Numbered from the stretch's first letter, positions 1 to 8,901 are shown. The stretch is 64,000 bases of DNA from Sphingobacteriales bacterium 50-39 (GCA_001898505.1 MKTZ01000010.1:124001-188000); one strand, 5' to 3'. The notes: generated by a model not told the origin, from the letters alone. Made by a program: numbers and translations.

Positions 1-1007
1 GCATTTCATCCGGTACGGTACGTGTGACAAAGGATAATGTCGACAGCAGCAATACACTGGCCCGGGCTGAGATCGCTCTTCAGGCGAAGTTCCCCGTGGC
101 TGCATCGGTCACGCTGCCTTTCCAGATCTATTATGGTCCCAATGACTTCCATATCCTTGACCAGCAGGCCAAGGGAATGACCAAGATCATCGACCTGGGA
201 CGGGGCATGTACTCATTCGTGCGCCCCATCAATGTGTATGTCATCATGCCCATCTTTAACTTTTTCAAATCCAATATTGCCAGCTTTGGCATATGCATTC
301 TTTTGCTGACCTTGTTCATCCGTCTGGTGACTTCTCCGCTTGTTTACACCAGCTACCTCAGCAGCGCCAAGATGAAGGCGCTCCGTCCGGAGATAGACGC
401 TATGAAGAAGCGGGTAGGGGATGACCAGCAGGCGCAGGGGATGGAGCAGATCAAACTTTTTCGTGAGGCGGGGGTCAACCCGGCAGCAGGCTGTATACCG
501 GCGCTGTTGCAGATACCTATCTTCTTTGCCCTTTACAGCTTTTTCAACTCCAATATCGGTCTGAGAGGGGAAAGCTTTCTTTGGAGCCATGATCTGTCGG
601 CCTATGACAGCGTCCTGCACTTCGGGTTCTCCATTCCGGGATATGGCGATCATGTCAGCCTGTTTGCCCTGCTGGCGGTGGTTACCAGCTTCCTGATCTC
701 CCTGTATGGTATGAGCATGACACCCGATCAAAGCAATCCGGCCATGAAATATATGCCATATATCATGCCTGTGATGCTGCTGCTGTTCTTCAACGGCCTG
801 GCATCCGCGCTGACCTGGTATTATACGGTGTCCAACGTCGTCACGCTGATACTTCAATTTGTGATCCAACACTATATCATCGACCACGATAAGATCCTGG
901 CCAAGATCCAGGAGAACAGGAACAAGCCCAAAACAAAATCCAAGTGGGCGGAGCGCCTCGAGCAGATGCAGGAGCAGCAGAAGCAGGCCCAGAAGGCGCG
1001 GAAATAG
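1..1007 (+). CDS. yidC: Membrane protein insertase YidC (C-terminal part, truncated by window edge)
   Basis: The frame is open from base 3, so the true start lies outside the window; the GTG at 24 is internal. What remains is the end of the periplasmic domain (to PLPFQIYYGPNDFHI-like text around visible residue 45) and then the conserved Oxa1 core: a hydrophobic segment near VYVIMPIFNFF, the conserved groove arginine in LLTLFIRLVTSPL, a charged cytoplasmic helix (SAKMKALRPEIDAMKK), the PAAGCIPALLQIPIFF motif, further membrane segments and a Lys/Arg/Gln-rich tail. YidC inserts and folds inner-membrane proteins, alone or with SecYEG. The match to the family is strong over the whole visible length. 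Confidence 0.96.
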   Translation, partial: ISSGTVRVTKDNVDSSNTLARAEIALQAKFPVAASVTLPFQIYYGPNDFHILDQQAKGMTKIIDLGRGMYSFVRPINVYVIMPIFNFFKSNIASFGICILLLTLFIRLVTSPLVYTSYLSSAKMKALRPEIDAMKKRVGDDQQAQGMEQIKLFREAGVNPAAGCIPALLQIPIFFALYSFFNSNIGLRGESFLWSHDLSAYDSVLHFGFSIPGYGDHVSLFALLAVVTSFLISLYGMSMTPDQSNPAMKYMPYIMPVMLLLFFNGLASALTWYYTVSNVVTLILQFVIQHYIIDHDKILAKIQENRNKPKTKSKWAERLEQMQEQQKQAQKARK

Positions 1008-1066
1008 TCATTCGGTTTGCAGGTGTCAACTGTCTTTCCTATTTTTAATGAATAGTTAAGGCTAAC

Positions 1067-1732
1067 ATGAAACCACTAACCATCATCGTCTTTTTCGGGA
1101 TACTCTTTCAACTAAGTGTTTTTCCCGTATCAGCGCAGCGGAAAATATCCGAGATGACCCTCGTATATGACTACACTGCCGGCACGGATAAACCCTCTTC
1201 CGGTGGGGAGAACGCCACACACACCATCTATATCAAGGGAAGCAAGAGCCGGAGCGAGATCGTCGCCTCGAATTTCTCTTCTACGGTGATCTTCGATGCC
1301 AACACCAGCTTTGGAGTGATCTTAAAGGAGGTGAGCGGGCAGAAACTGCTGATCAGGATGAATCCGGACAATTGGAAGGAGCGTAACAGCCGATATGACG
1401 GGGTGGTCTATAAGCCCACAGGAGAGACCCGGGAGATCGCAGGATATAAATGCGCGAAAGCTGTGGGCCAGACCAAATGGGGCGCTACGATCACCGTATT
1501 TTATACAAAGGATATCATTCCCGAGAATAAGGAATATGACCCTCCGTTCCGCAACCTGGATGGTCTGCCCCTGGAATATGAGCTTACCAACGGGGATTTT
1601 AAGATAAAGTACCGGGTTTCCAGGATCAGCCTGAATCCTGTTCCAGCCTCAAAATTCGATATACCCAAGTCGGGCTACCGGGAAATGAACTACGAAGAAA
1701 GTAAGAAATTGAAAGGGGATGCCGCAGGTTAG
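1067..1732 (+). CDS. Secreted protein, GLPGLI/DUF4412-like
   Basis: A 221-residue protein with a clear signal peptide (MKPLTIIVFFGILFQLSVF, cleavage near VSAQ). The body is beta-rich: an opening strand with a YDYT core, a central KGSKSRSE segment, then AGYKCAKAVG and NLDGLPLEYEL. This order (tracer of salt or metal ions in a periplasmic sheet domain) resembles the GLPGLI or DUF4412 families that are frequent in Bacteroidota and have no settled function. The stop codon overlaps the stop of the converging gene at 1729-2121. It begins 59 bases after yidC, and no terminator is visible between them. Family assignment is from memory of the motif pattern. Confidence 0.75.
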   Translation: MKPLTIIVFFGILFQLSVFPVSAQRKISEMTLVYDYTAGTDKPSSGGENATHTIYIKGSKSRSEIVASNFSSTVIFDANTSFGVILKEVSGQKLLIRMNPDNWKERNSRYDGVVYKPTGETREIAGYKCAKAVGQTKWGATITVFYTKDIIPENKEYDPPFRNLDGLPLEYELTNGDFKIKYRVSRISLNPVPASKFDIPKSGYREMNYEESKKLKGDAAG

Positions 1733-2121
1733 CGGTGCATCCTGATCCTCAGATCCAGTAACTGAAGATTGGTCTTGTTGGTACCATCGGAAAGTCCGGG
1801 TATGTTAACTTTATACTTATAGGGCATGATAAAGATGCTGTTGCCCCTCTCGTAGGTAACCAGTGTATTGAAGGAAATGGTAGTCTTTGTCCTTTCCTGA
1901 CCCAGGAAGTAGCTGCCGCTGTAATTGGGCGAGGATTTAAGGGTGAAATTACCCGTCGTGCGAATGGGGGTGAACTCAGTCTTTAGGGGTACTGTCTTGT
2001 TCTTTTTATCTCCACCACCGCCTTTGCTGGCAAAAGTCAAACCGACAACGGCAAGTAAAAGGCCGCTGATGACCGCGTGGCGCATCAATCTCCTCATCCG
2101 TATCGTGCTTGGTTTTTGCAT
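1729..2121 (-). CDS. Small exported protein of unknown function
   Basis: A 130-residue protein with a basic N-terminus and a hydrophobic stretch (HAVISGLLLAVVGLTFA) that fits a signal peptide, followed by a Gly/Lys linker and a short beta-rich domain. I do not recognise the family. On the minus strand, TATATTTG (2137-2130) matches the Bacteroidota -7 element. It lies so close to the first ATG that the transcript would have almost no leader, so an inner start at 2097 (MRRLMRHAV) is equally plausible. Its stop overlaps the stop of the converging upstream gene in the sequence TTAG. Confidence 0.55.
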   Translation of the reverse strand: MQKPSTIRMRRLMRHAVISGLLLAVVGLTFASKGGGGDKKNKTVPLKTEFTPIRTTGNFTLKSSPNYSGSYFLGQERTKTTISFNTLVTYERGNSIFIMPYKYKVNIPGLSDGTNKTNLQLLDLRIRMHR

Positions 2122-2377
2122 TCTAATTACAAATATAGTAAAAAAAATTGGGTATTTTTTAACCGCTCGTCACAAATTTTAATAAACCTTTAACGCTGTG
2201 GGATCGAAAAGGTTACATTTTAATTCGTTTTTAATGCCTTTTTGATCCCAGGTTCTTTTCCACAATTGCCAAATCTCTGTTAATAAGATACGTCCCGGAG
2301 CGCGTTTGGGTTGCCCCTGCCGGGTAAAAAGTTTGTCGATAGGGGGGAATGCCGTAAATTACAATAACCTAAAACAC

Positions 2378-3799
2378 ATGCAAGAAAATCCATACCATCA
2401 GGACCGGGAAGAAATGAAGGAGTTGCTGAAGCAGTATCAGGATCTGAAGAATGGGCGACAGCATTCGTTCCTTGAAGAGGAGGCATTCGAAAAGATCATA
2501 GACTATTTTGATGATACGGAAGATCTGACCCAGGCGATAGAGGCGGTGGAGATCGGCATCGGGCAATATCCTTACTCTTCTGCCCTTCTTATCAAGAAAG
2601 CCGATCTTATGATAGCCACCCGCCGTTATTTTGAGGCCCTCACTATTTTGGAACAGGCGGAATTGCTGGACGGTGCAGATATCAACCTTTACATACTCAA
2701 AACAGATGCTTACCTGGCCCTTGACCAGCAGGAAAAAGCAGTAGCCCTGTTGGAGAATGCCCTGCTGCATTTCGAGGGTGACGAACGGATAGAGCTTCTT
2801 TTCGAGCTGGCGGATGTGTATGATGACTATGAGGAGTTCGACAAGATCTTCGATTGTCTCAGGCTCATCCTGGAACAGGACCCGGGCAACGAGGAAGCGT
2901 TGTATAAGATCTGTTTCTGGACGGACTTTACGGGAAGGAATGAAGAAAGCATACGCCTACACCAGAATATCATCGACGACAATCCTTATAGCGAGCTGGC
3001 ATGGTTCAATCTGGCGGCTGCCTTCCAGGGTTTGAAATTATATGAAAAGGCGGTGGATGCCTATAAGTATGCCCTTGTGATAGACGAGAAGTTCGACTAC
3101 GCCTATCGAAATATGGGGGATGCGTATATCCGTCTGCGCAAATACAAGGATGCTATCGAGAGTCTCGAGAAGGTGCTGGAACTATCGCGACCGGAGGATG
3201 TGATCTATGAGGCCATCGGACATTGCTACGATAAGCTGGATAATTATGCGCAGGCGAGATTCTATTACCGAAAAGCTTCCCACCTGAATCCAGATGACAG
3301 CAAACTCTATTACAAGCTGGCCTGTACCTATATCAATGAGGAGCAATGGGGACAGGCTGTCAAGCAGCTGGAAGCTGCGATGCGTATCCATACCATGCAG
3401 CCGGAATATAACCTGGCGATGGGGGAATGCAAGATGCAGCTGGGTGAATTCAAAGAAGCCATTCAATTCTTTTCGAACGTGGTGCGTATGCGCCCCCGGA
3501 ATATCTCCAGCTGGGAAGCGCTGATCCGTTGTCTTTATAATGCCGAATTTTTTGAAGAAGCGTTGGAGCAGGTGGAGGCCGCCATTCGCATCACGGGTGG
3601 AAAACCTTTATTTATCTTCTATCTCAGCGCCATCTACTTTGCCCTGGGGAGATCCAAGGAAGGGCTGCTGCAATTGGAGAAGGCCATGACAAAGGCTCCG
3701 AAGCTGCTCAAGAAGCTGCTCGAGCTGAACCCGGTGATCCTGCAATACCAGCCCGTGGTGGATATCATCGCCCGTTACAAGAAGAATAAATCCATCTGA
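2378..3799 (+). CDS. Tetratricopeptide-repeat protein
   Basis: A 473-residue cytoplasmic protein made almost entirely of TPR helical hairpins; no signal peptide. Repeats are visible from about residue 35 to 440, for example AWFNLAAAFQGLKLYEKAVD, AYRNMGDAYIRLRKYKDAIE and YEAIGHCYDKLDNYAQARF, each with the W/Y-G/A-Y-A/F-P spacing of TPRs. TPR arrays bind protein partners; nothing here names the partner. The ATG at 2378 is preferred over an upstream alternative at 2306, because that extension is rich in Cys and Gly and unlike a TPR protein, and A-rich bases precede 2378. A weak promoter (TTTG 2332-2335, then TAAATTAC 2355-2362) is possible. Confidence 0.88.
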   Translation: MQENPYHQDREEMKELLKQYQDLKNGRQHSFLEEEAFEKIIDYFDDTEDLTQAIEAVEIGIGQYPYSSALLIKKADLMIATRRYFEALTILEQAELLDGADINLYILKTDAYLALDQQEKAVALLENALLHFEGDERIELLFELADVYDDYEEFDKIFDCLRLILEQDPGNEEALYKICFWTDFTGRNEESIRLHQNIIDDNPYSELAWFNLAAAFQGLKLYEKAVDAYKYALVIDEKFDYAYRNMGDAYIRLRKYKDAIESLEKVLELSRPEDVIYEAIGHCYDKLDNYAQARFYYRKASHLNPDDSKLYYKLACTYINEEQWGQAVKQLEAAMRIHTMQPEYNLAMGECKMQLGEFKEAIQFFSNVVRMRPRNISSWEALIRCLYNAEFFEEALEQVEAAIRITGGKPLFIFYLSAIYFALGRSKEGLLQLEKAMTKAPKLLKKLLELNPVILQYQPVVDIIARYKKNKSI

Positions 3800-3810
3800 G
3801 GTCTAACCAG

Positions 3811-3848
3811 GAACCGCCTGCGGCGGTTCGTCCGGGACCATAGGTCCC
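3811..3848. repeat. Tandem pair of short hairpins with 3-nt loops
   Basis: GAACCGCC (3811-3818), loop TGC, GGCGGTTC (3822-3829), then after four bases GGGACC (3834-3839), loop ATA, GGTCCC (3843-3848). Both stems are perfect. No T-run follows, so this is not a classical terminator. It has the same two-hairpin design as the copies before fusA. Confidence 0.6.
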
Positions 3849-3946
3849 GACCGAGGTATTCGAGGAAGGGTCTGGGCTATTTTCGAGTGAAGACCAATTC
3901 GCGCATTTCCTTACATTATAATTTAATGGGATGTCTAAGGTCAGCC

Positions 3947-3974
3947 TTTGATTTGATTTAGTTTCCTACATTTG
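3947..3974 (+). promoter_or_regulatory. Promoter of comA-aroE
   Basis: TTTG (3947-3950), 16 bases, then TACATTTG (3967-3974), followed by C. This matches the Bacteroidota -33/-7 pattern. Transcription would start near 3980 and leave a leader of about 135 nt before comA. That leader is GC-rich and repeats words found in other gaps: GACCGGAGGG (3987-3996, also 23517-23526) and GCGAAGGTTACG (4018-4029, also 28149-28160). Nothing coding is visible in it. Confidence 0.7.
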
Positions 3975-4115
3975 CACGGCCAAACGGACCGGAGGGCGCT
4001 GTCTATAACCGAGCATAGCGAAGGTTACGACCGAGGAGGAGCGAGTGCGCGGAGCTCCGACGAAGGCCTCAGGCATCAAGCCGCGATTAATAACCAATGA
4101 CTCAATAAAAACAGG

Positions 4116-4889
4116 ATGAATTTCAAACTTACTCAGATCCCGGAAAGAATGTCAAAGCCGCGTCAGCATGGTATTACGATGGTCATGGATAAAGGGTTAA
4201 GCATAGAAGAAGCGAAGAGTTTTCTCAGCGTGGCCCATCCGCACGTGGATATTGTAAAACTGGGATTTGGGACCTCCTTCGTCACGCCCAATCTCAGAGA
4301 GAAGATCGAAGTTTACCAGTCATATGATCTGCCCGTCTATTTTGGGGGCACTCTTTTCGAAGCGTTCCTGATCCGCAATCAATTCGACGACTATATCTCT
4401 GTCTGCAAGGACTATGATATTACGCATATGGAAGTCAGCGACGGATCGATCACGATCCCGCATGCTGAAAAGTGCGGCTATATCGAGAAGCTGACGAAGT
4501 ATGGAACAGTGTTGAGCGAGGTCGGTAGCAAGGATGCCGAGCATATCATCCCTCCTTATAAATGGATCGAGCTCATGCGGGCCGAGCTGAGCGCGGGAGC
4601 CTCTTATGTGATCGCCGAAGCCCGCGAGGCAGGTAATGTGGGGATCTATCGCGGCAGTGGCGAGGTACGAGAAGGGCTGGTGCAGGAAATACTTACACAA
4701 ATACCTGCGGAGAAGATCCTTTGGGAGGCGCCGCAAAAAGCGCAGCAGCTTTATTTTATCGAGCTCATCGGCTGTAATGTGAACCTGGGGAATATCGCTC
4801 CCACGGAAGTCATTGCCATGGAGGCCATGCGTGTAGGACTGAGGGGAGATACCTTCCACCTCTTCCTGGATAAAGAAGGGGCCCGATGA
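4116..4889 (+). CDS. comA: Phosphosulfolactate synthase (ComA family)
   Basis: A 257-residue TIM-barrel protein of the ComA family. It joins sulfite to phosphoenolpyruvate to give (2R)-2-phospho-3-sulfolactate, the first step of coenzyme M synthesis in methanogens. Visible family features are GITMVMDKGLS near the N-terminus, VDIVKLGFGTS, the EVSDGSI segment, LSEVGSKD, and IAEAREAGNVGIYRGSGEVR. Bacteroidota have no coenzyme M, so the product more likely feeds sulfonate or sulfonolipid (cysteate-derived capnine) synthesis; that part is inference. It overlaps aroE by four bases (ATGA), so the two are translationally coupled, and both use phosphoenolpyruvate-linked metabolism. The start is fixed by the conserved N-terminus. 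Confidence 0.9.
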   Translation: MNFKLTQIPERMSKPRQHGITMVMDKGLSIEEAKSFLSVAHPHVDIVKLGFGTSFVTPNLREKIEVYQSYDLPVYFGGTLFEAFLIRNQFDDYISVCKDYDITHMEVSDGSITIPHAEKCGYIEKLTKYGTVLSEVGSKDAEHIIPPYKWIELMRAELSAGASYVIAEAREAGNVGIYRGSGEVREGLVQEILTQIPAEKILWEAPQKAQQLYFIELIGCNVNLGNIAPTEVIAMEAMRVGLRGDTFHLFLDKEGAR

Positions 4890-5620
4890 GGAAGTTCGGA
4901 TTGATAGGATACCCTTTATCCCACTCCTTTTCGCAAAAGTATTTTACGGAAAAATTCCAACGGCTGGGTATTACGGACTGCCGGTATGAGCTATATCCCA
5001 TCGAAGATATTGCCGGGGTGAAAGCCCTGTTGCAGGACCCGGAACTGTGCGGGTTGAATGTAACCATTCCTTATAAGCAATTAGTGATCCCTTATCTGGG
5101 GGGAATGAATGACGTTGTGCGGGAGATAAAGGCGTGCAACTGCATCAAGATCGCGAATGGTATTGCCATGGGCTATAACACAGATGTCGCGGGTTTTAGG
5201 GAGTCGCTGGTCCGGAAGCTGCAGCCTTTTCATAACCGGGCCCTGATCCTCGGTACGGGTGGCGCCTCGAAGGCTGTGGAGTATGTGTTGAGAAAACTGC
5301 ATATTGAATACAAGTATGTATCGAGAAAAGGCGGAGAGGGGGTGTTAAGCTATGCGGAGGTGGATGAGGAAGTGATCTACAGTCATACGCTGATCATCAA
5401 TACCACGCCTCTTGGCATGTATCCCAAGGTAGATGAATGCCCGCCCCTGCCATATGAGGCTATCGACGCCCGGCATTATCTGTTCGACCTGGTATACAAT
5501 CCTGCCCGCACGTTATTTCTGCGTAGCGGGGAACAGCGGGGTGCTGCCGTGGAGAATGGATATGACATGCTGATCGGCCAGGCCGAAGAAAGCTGGCGTA
5601 TATGGAACAGGGCGGACTGA
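4886..5620 (+). CDS. aroE: Shikimate dehydrogenase
   Basis: A 244-residue enzyme reducing 3-dehydroshikimate to shikimate with NADPH in aromatic amino acid synthesis. Diagnostic motifs: GYPLSHSFSQKYF at the N-terminus (substrate serines), NVTIPYKQ with the catalytic lysine, YNTDVAGF with the catalytic aspartate, and the dinucleotide loop LGTGGASKAV. The C-terminal QAEESWRIW helix is typical. It is slightly shorter than the E. coli enzyme (272), as usual for Bacteroidota. It shares the ATGA overlap with comA, so it depends on the comA promoter. The next gene converges four bases downstream. Confidence 0.95.
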   Translation: MRKFGLIGYPLSHSFSQKYFTEKFQRLGITDCRYELYPIEDIAGVKALLQDPELCGLNVTIPYKQLVIPYLGGMNDVVREIKACNCIKIANGIAMGYNTDVAGFRESLVRKLQPFHNRALILGTGGASKAVEYVLRKLHIEYKYVSRKGGEGVLSYAEVDEEVIYSHTLIINTTPLGMYPKVDECPPLPYEAIDARHYLFDLVYNPARTLFLRSGEQRGAAVENGYDMLIGQAEESWRIWNRAD

Positions 5621-5624
5621 TGGG

Positions 5625-6062
5625 CTAGGACAACAGGCGGGTGCAGACCTCTTTTGGCACCGACGCTATCTTCTTTTGTGAATAGTTGTAACACACCATG
5701 CCTGTGCGGGCGACAGCTACTGTCACCCACCTCTGCCCGGAGATCTTTTCCAGCTTGTAATAAATATCGAAGCCTACTCTCGAGAATTCCGCTGCGGCAA
5801 CGGAGGCGCGGATCGTTTCACCATAAAAGACCTCGAGCTTGAATTCGATGGCTACGTCCGCCATGATGATACCTGTGCCGGCAAGGTCCAGTTCGGTGTA
5901 TTCATGGTGTCGCAGGAATTGCACTCTAATCTCATGGAGGATTGACAGCACCGAATCGTTCCCTACATGTCCTCCGTAATTCAGATCGGTGATACGAATG
6001 GGGATCTCTGTGGTGAAGGTAAAGCGTTCCGGTAATGTGATCTTTGTCTTTGGCATAAGCAA
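5625..6062 (-). CDS. 4-hydroxybenzoyl-CoA thioesterase-family (hotdog) acyl-CoA thioesterase
   Basis: A 145-residue single hotdog domain. RITDLNYGGHVGNDSVL is the substrate-binding loop and helix of the 4HBT/YbgC family, where an Asp and a His-Val-Gly/Asn group sit. Downstream strands (VAIEFKLEVFYGETIRA, FDIYYKLEK) complete the fold. Such enzymes hydrolyse short or aromatic acyl-CoAs; the substrate cannot be read from the sequence. It lies four bases after the rdgB stop on the same strand and is likely in the same transcript (unknown gene-rdgB-thioesterase). Two in-frame ATGs (6062 and 6056) are possible starts. Confidence 0.85.
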   Translation of the reverse strand: MLMPKTKITLPERFTFTTEIPIRITDLNYGGHVGNDSVLSILHEIRVQFLRHHEYTELDLAGTGIIMADVAIEFKLEVFYGETIRASVAAAEFSRVGFDIYYKLEKISGQRWVTVAVARTGMVCYNYSQKKIASVPKEVCTRLLS

Positions 6063-6066
6063 TGGT

Positions 6067-6669
6067 TTAGTGGGTGGATCGTGTTTTCAGGAATGCGACC
6101 AGCTTATCGGCTGCCCGGCGTCGATGACTATAGTGATTTTTTTCTTCCATGTTCATTTCGGCAAAGCTGCGGGTATCTCCTTCGGGGGCGAATACGGGAT
6201 CATAGCCGAAGCCTTGCCCTCCTGTCGGGCTGGTTAAGATATGTCCTTCGCATATGCCTTCGAAGAGATGCTCCTGTCCATCGATGATCAGGGAGATGAC
6301 GGTGCGGAAGCGGGCCTTTCGATTGGTCTGTCCCTGCAGCTTGTATAATAGCTTGTCGATATTACTGAACGAGCGGTCTTCGCCCGCGTAGCGGGCGCTC
6401 TTGACGCCGGGCTCTCCATTCAGGACCTCAACCTCCAGTCCTGTGTCCTCGCTGAAGCAGTCGCTGCCTGTAAGGTGGTGGATGGTGGTTGACTTCTCCG
6501 TTGCGTTGGCCTCGAGGGTGGGATGAGGTTCGGGGATATCGATATCTATACCTGCCTGTTTGAGGCTGATCACTTCCAGCTGGTGGCCGATGGCTGCCTG
6601 TATCTCCTCCACTTTATGGGCGTTATTGGTAGCGAAGATGAGTTGTGGCTTATGTTGTGTCGTGCTCAT
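6067..6669 (-). CDS. rdgB: Non-canonical purine NTP pyrophosphatase (RdgB/HAM1)
   Basis: A 200-residue house-cleaning enzyme that hydrolyses ITP, dITP and XTP to the monophosphates. Family motifs are IFATNNAHKVEEI (nucleotide-binding T/SNNxxK), SEDTGLEVEVLNGEPGVKSA with the catalytic acidic residues, and GFGYDPVF followed by RSFAEM and the SHRRRA C-terminal motif. The start at 6669 is chosen because its ATG overlaps the stop of the upstream gene as ATGA. A longer frame to 6699 would add residues that are not conserved and would overlap that gene by 34 bases. Confidence 0.95.
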   Translation of the reverse strand: MSTTQHKPQLIFATNNAHKVEEIQAAIGHQLEVISLKQAGIDIDIPEPHPTLEANATEKSTTIHHLTGSDCFSEDTGLEVEVLNGEPGVKSARYAGEDRSFSNIDKLLYKLQGQTNRKARFRTVISLIIDGQEHLFEGICEGHILTSPTGGQGFGYDPVFAPEGDTRSFAEMNMEEKNHYSHRRRAADKLVAFLKTRSTH

Positions 6670-7229
6670 ATTTCGAACAAGGTCTTCAGGCATACCCATA
6701 ATTTGCTCTTTAATAATTTGCTCTCATCGCCGGGGCGTACCATATCTTCCAGGGAAGGTGCGGTGAGATAGGTGCACTGGTCGTATGGCTGGATCTTGAA
6801 GACCGGAAAGTCCATGGGGAGACCGATGTCCCGTGGGGTGGGGCCGAACAGGAGAACAAAGCCGGGCTGCAACTGATGTTTCAACGTGTTGATGGCTACC
6901 GGTGCGGCCGCGTGATTGACGATGGCTACATCGCCTATATTCATCCGGCATGCTTCCAGCATACGGGTGAGCACGCTGAGCTGATCGTCCGGGAGGAAGG
7001 GGGTATCTGGAGCGTTTACGATGATGGATATTTTGCGTCGATTGTTACCAAGGAATTTATAGCCTGTCGGGGACGGGGCCGCGGGGGCTGTTACGGGTGC
7101 CGATGCTGCTACGGGCGTGGATACAGTCACCAGGGTGGAGGCGGGTGGCGGAGTGTCCGACGCCAGGAGATTATCCCGGTAGAGTTCGGAGACGACAAGG
7201 TCCTTCAACTGAATATCATTGAGACTCAT
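6666..7229 (-). CDS. Conserved-looking protein of unknown function, coupled to rdgB
   Basis: A 187-residue cytoplasmic protein I do not recognise. Three parts are visible: a short N-terminal helical segment (SLNDIQLKDLVVSELY), an Ala/Pro/Thr/Val linker (residues about 27-55), and a compact alpha/beta domain with RRKISIIVNAPD, FLPDDQLSVLTRMLEAC, IGDVAIVNHA, GFVLLFGPTP and a C-terminal helix ending LWVCLKTLFEI. The start at 7229 fits the N-terminal helix; a longer frame to 7304 runs into the intergenic space shared with ilvE. The ATGA overlap with rdgB implies co-translation. A replication or repair role would suit the neighbour but is not shown. Confidence 0.7.
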   Translation of the reverse strand: MSLNDIQLKDLVVSELYRDNLLASDTPPPASTLVTVSTPVAASAPVTAPAAPSPTGYKFLGNNRRKISIIVNAPDTPFLPDDQLSVLTRMLEACRMNIGDVAIVNHAAAPVAINTLKHQLQPGFVLLFGPTPRDIGLPMDFPVFKIQPYDQCTYLTAPSLEDMVRPGDESKLLKSKLWVCLKTLFEI

Positions 7230-7341
7230 AAAATTATTCCTGGTTTTTATCCGTAGCAGATAGCCGCTGGTGTAGTAAATACTAACAATTGTTTGCGAGC
7301 ACAAAGATTGTTCGTTTCTTTGTCCTTACAAAATTTTGACA

Positions 7342-8406
7342 ATGATAGCTGCTATGGATATACAAGTTACGAAAACGGCGAAGAGTAAAATAGGCGAGAT
7401 CGACTTTAATAATCTTCCGTTTGGTAAATATTTTACGGATCACATGCTGGAGGTGGACTATGCGAATGGGGAATGGGGCAAGGTATCGATCCGGCCTTAC
7501 GGGAATCTTTCTCTTTCCCCTGCGCTGGCTGCGTTGCATTATGGCCAGTCCATCTTTGAAGGCATAAAAGCATATAAGGACAGGGAAGGCAATCCTTTTA
7601 TCTTCCGTCCTTATGACAATTTTTCACGCTTCAATGTAAGTGCCGCGCGGATGTGCATGCCGACCGTACCGGAAGATATCTTTATCGAAGGGATGCGTCA
7701 GCTGGTGGCCCTGGATAAGGACTGGATCCCCATGAAGAACGATTATTCCCTTTATATCCGTCCTTTCATGTTTGCCACGGATGATGTCATCGGGGTCAAG
7801 CCCGCTGAGACCTATAAGTTCATGATCCTGCTGAGCCCTACGGGTCCTTACTATTCTGCCCCCATGCGGATCTATGTGGAGGAGAAGTATACCCGGGCTG
7901 TCCGCGGGGGCATCGGGTTTGCCAAAGCGGCGGGGAATTATGCCAGCAGCATGCTGGCTACGCAGATAGCCAAGCAGAAGGGATTTGACCAGGTGTTATG
8001 GACGGATGCATTCGAGCACAAATATGTGCAGGAAATAGGGACGATGAACTTTTTTGTCGTCATCGGCAATAAGGCCATCACGCCTGATCTGGAAGCCGGT
8101 ACGATCCTGGAGGGGGTTACCCGGGACAGCGTTATCGAGGCGTTGAAAGAGCTTGGATATGAGGTTGAGGAGAGACCTATCAGCATCGACGATATCATCC
8201 ACGCTCATAAAGCGGGGGAACTCAAGGAGTTATTTGGTACAGGCACCGCTGCAACCGTGAGCATGATCCAGGAATTGTGCTATGAGGATTACAGCATGAA
8301 GTTCGATACGAGCACCTGGAAGGCGACGCCCGCTGTCAAGAAGCTGTTGACGGACATACGGGAAGGCAGGGTTGAGGACACCCGGGGCTGGATGTTCAAG
8401 GTTTAA
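7342..8406 (+). CDS. ilvE: Branched-chain amino acid aminotransferase
   Basis: A 354-residue class IV PLP aminotransferase that swaps the amino group between 2-oxoglutarate and the 2-oxo acids of Val, Leu and Ile. Landmarks are [15 protein letters not shown], the [17 protein letters not shown] stretch, [14 protein letters not shown] with the PLP lysine at about residue 195, [15 protein letters not shown], and [16 protein letters not shown] with GTGTAATVS near the C-terminus. Length agrees with the family. The ATG at 7342 is taken; 7354 is also possible. It is transcribed away from the unknown-rdgB operon, with 112 bases between the two starts. Confidence 0.95.
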   Translation: MIAAMDIQVTKTAKSKIGEIDFNNLPFGKYFTDHMLEVDYANGEWGKVSIRPYGNLSLSPALAALHYGQSIFEGIKAYKDREGNPFIFRPYDNFSRFNVSAARMCMPTVPEDIFIEGMRQLVALDKDWIPMKNDYSLYIRPFMFATDDVIGVKPAETYKFMILLSPTGPYYSAPMRIYVEEKYTRAVRGGIGFAKAAGNYASSMLATQIAKQKGFDQVLWTDAFEHKYVQEIGTMNFFVVIGNKAITPDLEAGTILEGVTRDSVIEALKELGYEVEERPISIDDIIHAHKAGELKELFGTGTAATVSMIQELCYEDYSMKFDTSTWKATPAVKKLLTDIREGRVEDTRGWMFKV

Positions 8407-8413
8407 TAAATAT

Positions 8414-8444
8414 TTTGTTTTTTACCTGGGAGGAGTTACCTTTG
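8414..8444 (+). promoter_or_regulatory. Promoter of rpsL-rpsG
   Basis: TTTG (8414-8417), 19 bases, then TACCTTTG (8437-8444) followed by C. This is a textbook Bacteroidota promoter with an expected start near 8450, giving a leader of about 20 nt before rpsL. Confidence 0.8.
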
Positions 8445-8471
8445 CCGTCCCAAATAAAATTAGGTTCAGAA

Positions 8472-8870
8472 ATGCCTACTATACAACAATTAGTAAGAAA
8501 AGGAAGAGAGATTATCCGCGCTAAGAGCAAATCCAGGGCTTTGGATGCATGTCCTCAGCGTCGTGGCGTTTGCACCCGCGTGTACACCACCACCCCCAAG
8601 AAGCCTAACTCCGCACTGCGTAAGGTTGCCAAGGTTCGTCTTACGAACAAGGTGGAAGTTATCGCCTATATCCCGGGTGAGGGGCACAATCTCCAGGAGC
8701 ACTCCATCGTACTGATCCGCGGGGGTCGTGTGAAGGATCTGCCCGGTGTACGTTACCATATTGTTCGTGGCAGCCTGGACACAGCCGGTGTGAAGGATCG
8801 TAAGAAGAGCCGTAGCAAGTATGGTACGAAGAAGGAAAAGGCCGGTGCTAAACCCGCAGCTAAAAAATAA
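8472..8870 (+). CDS. rpsL: 30S ribosomal protein S12
   Basis: A 132-residue decoding-centre protein. [15 protein letters not shown] is the standard N-terminus and fixes the start; the in-frame TTG at 8415 would lie within the promoter. The [16 protein letters not shown] loop and [17 protein letters not shown] are the two loops where streptomycin-resistance changes fall. The lysine at PKKPNS is the wild-type, drug-sensitive residue. The tail is Lys/Ala rich. First gene of the str transcript; rpsG follows after 31 bases. Confidence 0.98.
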   Translation: MPTIQQLVRKGREIIRAKSKSRALDACPQRRGVCTRVYTTTPKKPNSALRKVAKVRLTNKVEVIAYIPGEGHNLQEHSIVLIRGGRVKDLPGVRYHIVRGSLDTAGVKDRKKSRSKYGTKKEKAGAKPAAKK

Positions 8871-8901
8871 ATTGATCAAACAGCAATAATTCCAACGAAC
8901 A

